From Selaginella moellendorffii (lineage: Eukaryota; Streptophyta; Lycopodiopsida; Selaginellales; Selaginellaceae), in the NCBI RefSeq assembly GCF_000143415.4, contig NW_003314327.1, positions 997,641 to 1,061,640 of the forward strand: 64,000 bases of DNA, given 5' to 3'. The translations under genes were made by a program, and so were the position numbers. Below are positions 56,594 through 64,000 of the stretch, in pieces (position 1 is the stretch's first letter; every line of letters begins with the position of its first letter). The notes beneath the pieces were generated by a model. That model searched no databases. It had not been told where the DNA came from and saw only the letters and a program-made list of their open reading frames with translations.

Positions 56594-57130
56594 TTCTTCC
56601 CCTCTAAAAAAGTCCTTGTCCCAAAGATGAGTTATACCAGTGATCACCCTTTCTAGGAAACTCTGCTCAAGCTCTTGGTCCATCTTCCATAACAGTATAT
56701 ATTAAGGAGGCATTGGGCCCATCATTTCGAGATAATATACTTTTTCACTAGGCTGGCATAAAATACTGAATGATTTTCACCCCAGCTGGTAGTTACACCC
56801 AATAAGCTGCTTTACAATGCACTCCAGCACTTTATTGGACTAGCATATTGATAGGAAAGTTTGTCACTCTTCCCTCTCTATAAAGGCACTAAGGTGTCCA
56901 CCGCTCACTTAATGGAAAGATCACTCGCACAAAGACAAGATCACCCACTTTATATTCTCGGAATTGGCAATGCTTATTAGTAAACTTCTCTACTCTATCC
57001 TGAGCTGCTTGCAAATTACTTTTGCACACCACTAGAATCTCATCAAGTTCTATGGTTAGATTAGTTGCCTCAAAATCAAGTTTATCTTGAACATCCTTAC
57101 TCAAATGTAATCCCAACTCCGCAGCTGTTC
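56594..57130 (-). pseudogene. 3' end of another Ty3/gypsy pol (integrase C-terminus)
   Basis: The frame 57116-56889 gives SNLQAAQDRVEKFTNKHC and YKVGDLVFVRV, the typical C-terminal part of gypsy integrases. Downstream the strand ends in a purine-rich GAGGGGAAGAAT just before a TG start. Only the tail of the gene is present. Confidence 0.7.
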
Positions 57131-57246
57131 AGGGATGACACGAACCACGGGAATATTCTAAGAATATTTGATGGCCTATGGGATTTAAGGCCGTAACGCC
57201 TTAAGGGTTGGGAGGTTGGCCTAGGGTTTGCTCTCTAATTCGTTTC
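57131..57246 (+). repeat. 3' tip of an LTR (element I)
   Basis: Plus-strand sequence ending GTTTCA immediately before a tRNA-Met-like primer site (57249-57260, TAGTATCGGAGC). The rest of the LTR was not delimited. Confidence 0.5.
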
Positions 57247-57277
57247 ATTAGTATCGGAGCAGCATGTTCTTTTGGGG

Positions 57278-58270
57278 ATGGCGGGAGAGCAAGCTATTGA
57301 TCCTGATGAGGAGTATGGCATTAGTGATGATAGCCATGACGATGTAGAAGAAACTCTTGATGATGTCATTCTGCGGCAAGGATGCTAGATTTCTACGATT
57401 CAGAGCAACATAAAGGAGGTTAAAGATTCTGTCAATCTCATTAAGGATTTCTTGCTTCACATGGACCCTCAAGGATTGAATCGATCTCATGACCGTGATT
57501 TCCATTGGTACGTCAAGCATGCCAAGGATTATGGTATTATGGAATGGAAATCATCACCCGATGTTTGTGATAGTCAAGAGATTGATTCTTTGTTGGAATT
57601 GTGGGAAAGTTGTTGGTCTCACAATCCTTGTGAGGATAAGGTGAAGATAGATTTCTTTGTGACGAAGCTTATGGGCCATGCTTCTTCGTGGTAGAACTAC
57701 ATCAAAGCTAATCCGAAACTGACTTCTTGGACTGATTTGACAAAGGTTTTCTACACTTCTTTTGTCAAGAAGTTTGAAGAGGTTGATCTCATGAATCAAT
57801 TATTAGAGATCCGGCAAGGGACTTTGTCTTTAGATGCGTATGCCCGCAAGTTCCGTGATCTTTGCCTTAGTCTCACAAGCACCTATAATGAGCTGCTAAA
57901 GGTGCAATGTTTCATCAAAGGATTGAGCTCCATGGATGTGCAGCAGAAGGTCAAAAAGGATTTTCCAGCAACATTGACTGATGCTATCACTAAGGCTTAG
58001 ATCTTTTCGCCCGAACCATCAGTCAACTCGGTCAACTCTGGTCAACGAGATAGTCTACAGAGTAGTCAATGTGATGACCAGCTCGCTAATTCTTCATATT
58101 CGGGGAAGAAACGGTTGTTATTCCGTTGTGGCTCGAAGCATGAAGATGGCAGTGAGGCTAAGAAACTTCGTTTGGACCAGCAAGAGAAAGACAAAGCAGA
58201 GGGCAATTGTTTTCGTTGCCATGGGGCTAGATATCAGAACAAGGATTGTTTTGAAGGGGTCAATGAATGA
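57278..58270 (+). pseudogene. Element I gag, broken
   Basis: From ATG 57278 one frame runs through stops near 57386, 57692 and 57998. It encodes a retrotransposon gag domain: FFVTKLMGHASSW, then FYTSFVKKFEEVDLMNQLLEIRQG and LDAYARKFRDLCL. After a frame change a decayed zinc knuckle appears (NCFRCHGARYQNKDC, about 58202-58246), in which the histidine is replaced by tyrosine. No pol follows. Confidence 0.75.
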
Positions 58271-58439
58271 TAAGGTGACTGTGGTGGAAATTATAGGCAA
58301 TGATGTGAGTGATAGTGCTTTTGGGGCTGTATTGATGTGTATGAAGACAAAAAGGAATGTTTGGCTTTTCATTGCACTCTTTTCTGTTCTTCAAACACAA
58401 TCTTGTTCAGAGTTGTGAATTGTGGTTATCAAGGTGGCT

Positions 58440-58512
58440 AAAAAATAGTCCACTGGCTATGTTACTGCTGCATGCGCAAATTCATTGTAACACAGCCAGT
58501 GGAGTATTTTTT
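58440..58512. other. 26-bp inverted repeat hairpin
   Basis: Arm 58440-58465 (aaaaaatagtccactggc, continued) and arm 58487-58512 pair over 26 bp with two mismatches, enclosing a 21-nt loop. The size would suit a small MITE or a miRNA-type foldback. Confidence 0.65.
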
Positions 58513-59066
58513 GTGTTCAAGCTCAGGTCTGGGTATTCCTCATGTAGCTTGAGCTTTCTCACGTGTAGATCCATTTATGATACTAGATTTTGACACAACA
58601 CATTATAAGAAAGACCAGATACTAAACAACAGCATGGCTGTCCATTCGTCCAGTGTCAAAAAGGTATGTTTTCATGAAGATCTCATACATGAAATTACAT
58701 GATAGATATGGAATCATGGTAAATATTTGCAGTATGCTTTTTCAGTATAATGAACCACAAAATTATCTTAGGGAAGCTTCCTACATGTCCCATCAATGTC
58801 TTCAACCAGTTACCAATGGAATGGATAGATTTTCAAAAAGAGTCTATCGGTTAGCCCCATATTAATTGTAAGAAACGAAAGTAAAAACCCTAACTGATAA
58901 GAACACAAACTCTAGGGTTTCAAGACAAAAGAACAACCATCCCTCGATGGTGTCTTCCTAAAATCTATTTTCTCTTCACTACTGCCATACTGCTCTGTGC
59001 TCAAACTACTCTATTGCTATTTCACACTTAATCCACTTTCAAAAGCAAAATGAACACAAGAAAAAG
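58513..59066. other. No gene recognised
   Basis: AT-rich DNA between the gag relic and the Helitron gene. One short inverted repeat AAACCCTA/TAGGGTTT lies at about 58885-58921. The 5' end of the Helitron may lie here but I could not identify it. Confidence 0.4.
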
Positions 59067-59088
59067 ATGAGCAACAACAGAACTGGTT

Positions 59089-62000
59089 TTGAGCATTTCT
59101 GAAAATGTGAATAACACAAATGCACCACACATTAACGTACCAATGAATCACTATATACAGAACAAAATGGGGCTCCTAAACACAAATCATGAAGGAAACT
59201 GTGAAGAAAACTACATAGGGCCAATGGACAAACAATGTGTCCATTGCAGAGCTTTCCATTTTAATGCAGAAACAAAATCACAATGCTGTCATCACGGTCG
59301 TGTCCAAATAAAAAATAGAAACCATTTCCCTGAATTGATCCAGAGGTTGCTAGAAGGTAATTCAAACCAGGGAAATTTCAAAGAACTAATAAGGAACTAT
59401 AATAGTGCTCTAGCATTTGCTTCCATGGGAGCAAACATCAAAGAATTTTCGGGTGGTGGACCATACTACTTTAAGATACACAGTCAAGTGTATCACCGAA
59501 TGGGCAGCTTCAGACCACGAGATGATCAAGAAGCAATGTATTCACAACTCTATATTCTAGATACGGCACAAGCAACAGAAACAAGAATGAGAAATATGCA
59601 TAACAAAAAATGCGACCGGGAACTAATGTACAGATTAGATGTTCTCTTACGAGAAATCAATCCCTATGCAAAAGCATTCAAGATGTTGCATGAGCTTGAG
59701 AATGAGATGTCTCTTTCATCACAAGAGATTGTCATGTACATCAAGGGAGAGAGCACAACAGATCCTCGAAGATACAATGCACCGTGTTCAAATGAAATTG
59801 CTGCCATTTTTACAAATCCAAGTGGGAACCCACCATTTGACCGTAGTATAGCAGTCTATCCAAAGGAAGAATCAATGCAGGAAATATCAATCATTTCATC
59901 ATGTTGTGACCCTATGATCTACCCAATTCTTTTTCCCAGTGGAGAGGACGGATGGTCAAATGATATAAAATACACAGATAATGGCAATACACTTAAACGT
60001 TGTAATGTCACAATGATGGAATTTTATCAGCACAAATTTGCTATATGGGGCATATGTCACAATGGCATAAGAAGCATATATTTCAACCCTGTGTTGACAG
60101 CAGGAAAACTCACACAACAATACATGGTCGATACATACACCAAGATTGAAGGTGGCCGACTAACATGGATAAGAAACCACCAACGTGAGCTACGTGCTGA
60201 AGCATACGGTGGCCTCTCAGATTTCGTGAAAAACAGAGCCAAACAGGAAGGGGTACGTGCTGGAAAACTAATAATACTTCCATCCTCATTCACTGGAGGC
60301 CCATGACAAATGAATCAGAACTACCAGGATGCCATGAGCCTTGTAAGGAAGTATGGAAAACCTGATTTGTTCATAACATTCACCTGCAATCCTAAATGGA
60401 AAGAGATCACATAGAACTCATAGATGACATTTACAAACGAGAAATATTTGGCCAGGTCAATGCTTATGTCTATGTGATTGAATTCCAAAAAAGAGGACTG
60501 CCACACTGTCATATTTTGGTGATCCTTGGTAAAGATAATAAAATCAAAACTATCGATGACATAGACAATATAGTTACTGCCGAAATACCAGATGCCAGAC
60601 TAGACCCAGAATTATATGAATTGGTTAAAAAGCACATGATACATGGCCCTTGTGGGCCTGAATTTCCAAACAGCCCATGCACGAAGGATGGTGAATGTAA
60701 GTCACACTATCCAAGAGATTACTGTGAAGAAACACAGAATGTCGGTGGTCAGTTTCCAGAGTATAGAAGGTGCCAAGAAGGACATACAGTCCTAATAAAG
60801 AACAAACCTATTGACAACAGGTTTGTTGTGCCATACAACAAGTACCTCTTACGTAAGTACAGAGCACACATAAATGTCGAGGTGTGTTCCACTGTAAAAA
60901 GTGTCAAGTATATATTCAAATACATATACAAGGGACATGATTGTGCGGAGGTACGCCTTTGAAGGGATGAGAACTCAACACCAGAACAAGTACTAGACTG
61001 GGACGAAATAGAGGCTTTCAGAAACTGCCGCTATGTCTCCGCATCAGAAGGAATATGGAGGATCTATGGATATGACTTACACGGGAGATCACATTCTATT
61101 GAGAGACTGGACATCCACCTGGAAAACCTTCAAAATATTTATTTCAATGATGGTGAGGAAGAGGTTGCATTACAAAGAGGCCGTAAAACCAAACTGACAG
61201 AATGGTTTGAGCTAAACAAGATTGATGAATTTGCAAGGACACTCTTGTACCACGAGATCCCTGAGTGGTATACATGGAATTCAAGAAACAGAATGTGGAC
61301 ACCACGCCAACGTGCATTCAAGGTGGTTGGTAGAATGTATACTGTATCACCACATGACTCTGAACGTTTCTACCTACGTATGATCCTGCTCTACAAAAAA
61401 GGTGCTACAAGTTTTAGTGATTTAAAGGTATTAAATGGTGTTGCATATGACACATACCGTTCTACTGCACAAGAAATGGGACTTCTACAGGATGATTGTG
61501 AGTGGGAGAAATGTTTAGAAGAGTCGTTGACATTTCAGATGCCTGCAAAAGTAAGGTATCTATTCAGTGTCATGTGTTTATTTTGCGAGCTCATTGATCC
61601 CAAAAAACTATGGGATAAATTCAAGGAAGGGATGTGTGAAGACTTGGTCCGAAATCACAACAACTATGAAGCAGCAATGCAACATGGATTGCATGAAATG
61701 TCAATATTACTCCAGGAACATGGCAAGAAACTGTCTGACTACGAGTTACCAGATCCAGAGTTTATAGGAGTTAACGAAACAACAACTGAAACAAGATGTG
61801 TGCCATGCACACCTGATGAAGCTGAATTACTAAAAACCAGATTGAACAAGGAACAGCTTCACATATTTAACAATGTCTTGAATGCAATACAAAAAAAAAA
61901 AGAAACAAGCAGATTATTCTTTGTTGATGGTGTAGGAGGCACAGGGAAATCATACCTTTTTAACACACTGATAAAATATGTTACTGCTTATGGCATGAAA

Positions 62001-63230
62001 GTCTTAGCAGTCACGTGGACAGGAATAGCGAGTACTCTTCTTGTAGGAGGCCGAACGGCTCATTCAACATTTAAGCTTCCAGTACCAATCACAGAAACAT
62101 GCACCTCGGACCTGCGAGAGAATTCAGCACCTGCCGAGGTCATAAGAAGAGCTGACCTGCTCATATGGGACGAAATAAGCATGGTACCCGTTCACGCTTT
62201 TAAAGCTGTCGAGAGGGTCTTGCGTGATATAAAAAACTGTGATACAGAATTCGGTGGCATCACATTAGTAACAGGAGGAGATTTCAGACAGACATTACCT
62301 GTTCTAAAAAGAGCCCGTCGCACACAAATTATCCAAAACAGCGTGAAATCCTCACCAATATGGTGGAAACTTGTAAAGTTCTCATTACATACAAACATGA
62401 GGGTGAACTCTGAAGAAAAGGAATGGTCAAGATGGCTTGTGAAGCTTGGAAATGGTAACCTACCTAGCCTCCAAGGATTCAACCAAGAAGTTATAAAATT
62501 ACCTCTAACATCGACATCCAGAGAACAAATGATAGATAATGTGTTTGGAAAGCATATACAACCAAATGACCCAAACCTATCACAAAAAGCTATTCTCATG
62601 ACTTTAAATGATCTCTCTCTACAAATGAACGACCAAGTTCTTTCGAGAATGACTGGCAGAACAATAACATACAGAAGCATTGACATTGTAGAAACAGATT
62701 CGGAAGAAGAGATGTTGGACTATCTTGTAGAATTTTTAAACTCAGTAACACCATCTGGAATGCCTCCACACAAGCTACAGGTAAAAATCGGATGTATTGT
62801 AATGTTGTTACGCAACATTGACACTAAAAAAGGCCTCTGTAATGGCACTAAGCTGATTATAACCAAGGCACTACCAAATGTTATAGAAGCTGAGATTCTA
62901 CATAATGGTATGCAAGGAAAAAAAGTCCTCCTACCAAGAATCTCTTTAAAACCAACTGAAGAAGACATGCCATTTATCCTCAAACGACAACAATTCCCAA
63001 TAAGGCTTGCGTTCTCCATAACAATTTGCAAATCTCAGGGACAAACATTACAGAATGTGGGTATCTACTTGCCAAGACCTGTTTTTGGCCATGGTCAACT
63101 TTATGTTGCACTTTCAAGAGGAACATCAAAGAAACAAATTACAATGTCTATCGAACAATGTGAAGGACAAGGTGTGCTCCAGAACCATAATGTCTATACG
63201 AAAAACATTGTGTACAAAGAAATTCTCTAG
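59089..63230 (+). pseudogene. Helitron Rep/helicase, broken
   Basis: Order: Cys-rich zinc region (CVHCRAFHFNAE, CCHHG), Helitron N-terminal domain to SSFTGGP, TGA at 60304-60306, YQDAM and KPDLFITFTCNPKWKE, a deletion with frameshift near 60395, then the HUH nuclease motif GLPHCHIL and the tyrosine block KYIFKYIYKG, TGA at 60960-60962, and a PIF1-type helicase with Walker A GVGGTGKS (61930-61951), Walker B LLIWDEIS (62158-62181), TGGDFRQTLP and a terminal CKSQGQTLQNVG ... YVALSRG. Rep nicks and joins single strands and the helicase unwinds during rolling-circle-like transposition. The helicase part (61245-63230) is fully open. The true start codon is unclear. Confidence 0.9.
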
Positions 63231-63494
63231 GATTCATGTCACCAATGTAACAGATGTCCTATCTATCCCAGTGGAGCTGGATTCCCTGAAAACTTAAATG
63301 TGACGAGGATACATAATTTGTCGACCTGAATGTATACATATGTAACATAAGAAATTGGAAGAGATAATGTGGACAGTTTATGTTGTGTCTAATCTTCACA
63401 AACATCCAGGCATAAAACTTCTGCCATCCCGGCCCAGTCCCGGCTGCTATTTTTTGTCATAACCACCATAGCAAAGCTTGCAACGTGCCATTGA

Positions 63495-63522
63495 GAGCTC
63501 TTGCCTAGAGCTCGAGTCCTAA
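63495..63522 (+). other. Possible Helitron 3' end (hairpin plus CTAA)
   Basis: GAGCTCT (63495-63501) pairs with AGAGCTC (63507-63513) around a 5-nt loop, and CTAA follows 5 bp later (63519-63522). Helitrons end in a short hairpin followed by CTRR. The next base is G and not the usual T, so the call is tentative. Confidence 0.45.
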
Positions 63523-64000
63523 GGTTTATTTTTTTTTTTTGTCTTCTCTAAGGAACTTTCTTGAGTTTAAGTTGCTGTTCTTGATGAAGGTGGCACAATC
63601 ACATCAACTACTCAAAAAGACTGTCTGGAGAAGAATTGAAGATCACCATTGCTGCCTACGACTGAGTCCCTGGAGTGGAGAAGCTGGTGATAAATACAAA
63701 GATGGACCTTGCCTTACAGCTTATACAGCATGAGAAGCCCGAGGGCTTGCTACATTACTACAAGGCCATGGAGCTGTCCACAAAGTTCAATTTGTTTCTC
63801 ACATGTCCAAGAAGATTTGGCCCCCCATCGATCACAACATGGTCAGATGCTACCAGCATTTTGGACAAATATTCACAGGTTATACTTCCCACCAAAGGAT
63901 CAACTACAAGGAAATAAGTTCAAGAAAAACAAAGAGAAAACTCACAAGGATCTGGCTCACCCAGCAATGCCCAAATTGAAACAAAACTTTGGAAATTGTA
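63523..64000. other. Flank beyond the Helitron; no gene recognised
   Basis: A T run (about 63527-63540) is followed by a mixed-composition stretch with an 80-codon open frame (63675-63917) that I cannot assign. Nothing supports it as a gene. Confidence 0.35.

Noticed and set aside
63675-63917. 80-codon frame near the right edge
   Set aside because: No similarity I can recognise and no splice or promoter context. It may be an exon of something beyond the window, but nothing supports it.

Overview
The window is plant nuclear DNA. Its first 5.7 kb holds two intron-rich, GC-rich genes arranged head to head. The remaining 58 kb is an island of nested, mostly dead transposable elements. The resolved introns are very short (45-66 nt in one gene, 53-57 nt in the other), the genes are compact, and one gene is a plant-specific RNA polymerase IV/V subunit. 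My best guess is a lycophyte such as Selaginella; this is inferred from intron size and gene content and is not proven.

Region 1 (1-5658). On the minus strand lies the 5' part (15 exons, about 421 residues) of a GBA2-type non-lysosomal glucosylceramidase that runs out of the window. Only 86 bp away on the plus strand starts a complete five-exon gene for the second-largest subunit of RNA polymerase IV/V (NRPD2/NRPE2-like, 1109 aa). They probably share one bidirectional promoter.

Region 2 (about 6370-54963) is a stratigraphy of LTR retrotransposons. I name them here: B (plus, from 7164) is interrupted by A (minus, 9975-17484) and, in its 3' LTR, by C (minus, from 19532). C is interrupted by D (minus, 19996-27613, target duplication CTATA), by E (minus, 29517-35983, CTAGT) and by F (plus, 36279-50948, CCAAG). 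F is interrupted by G (plus, 37543-45287, GTTTG). A, B, C and G are one family of large elements without coding capacity. D is a Ty3/gypsy chromovirus with gag, protease, reverse transcriptase, RNase H, integrase and chromodomain. D shares primer site, polypurine tract, LTR ends, LTR minisatellite and core-promoter block with that family, so it looks like the autonomous partner. E is a second Ty3/gypsy lineage that has lost its reverse transcriptase. F is another non-coding LTR element with ABRE/G-box repeats in its LTR.

The most unusual signals are these. (a) The internal regions and LTRs of the A/B/C/G family are built from an almost continuous chain of short perfect hairpins, and copies differ by pair-preserving or G-U changes. 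(b) Two intron-like insertions interrupt the D pol reading frame; one is a canonical 52-nt GT-AG intron and one is a 46-nt GT-AA form. (c) A gene-conversion scar in the D 5' LTR carries flanking host DNA into the element.

Region 3 (54964-64000) is AT-rich. It contains the end of another gypsy pol (minus), a primer site with a broken gag (plus), a 26-bp-stem hairpin, and a Helitron Rep/helicase gene broken by two stop codons and one deletion-frameshift. Two assembly gaps (11574-11980, 38613-38828) both fall in A/B/C/G-type LTRs.
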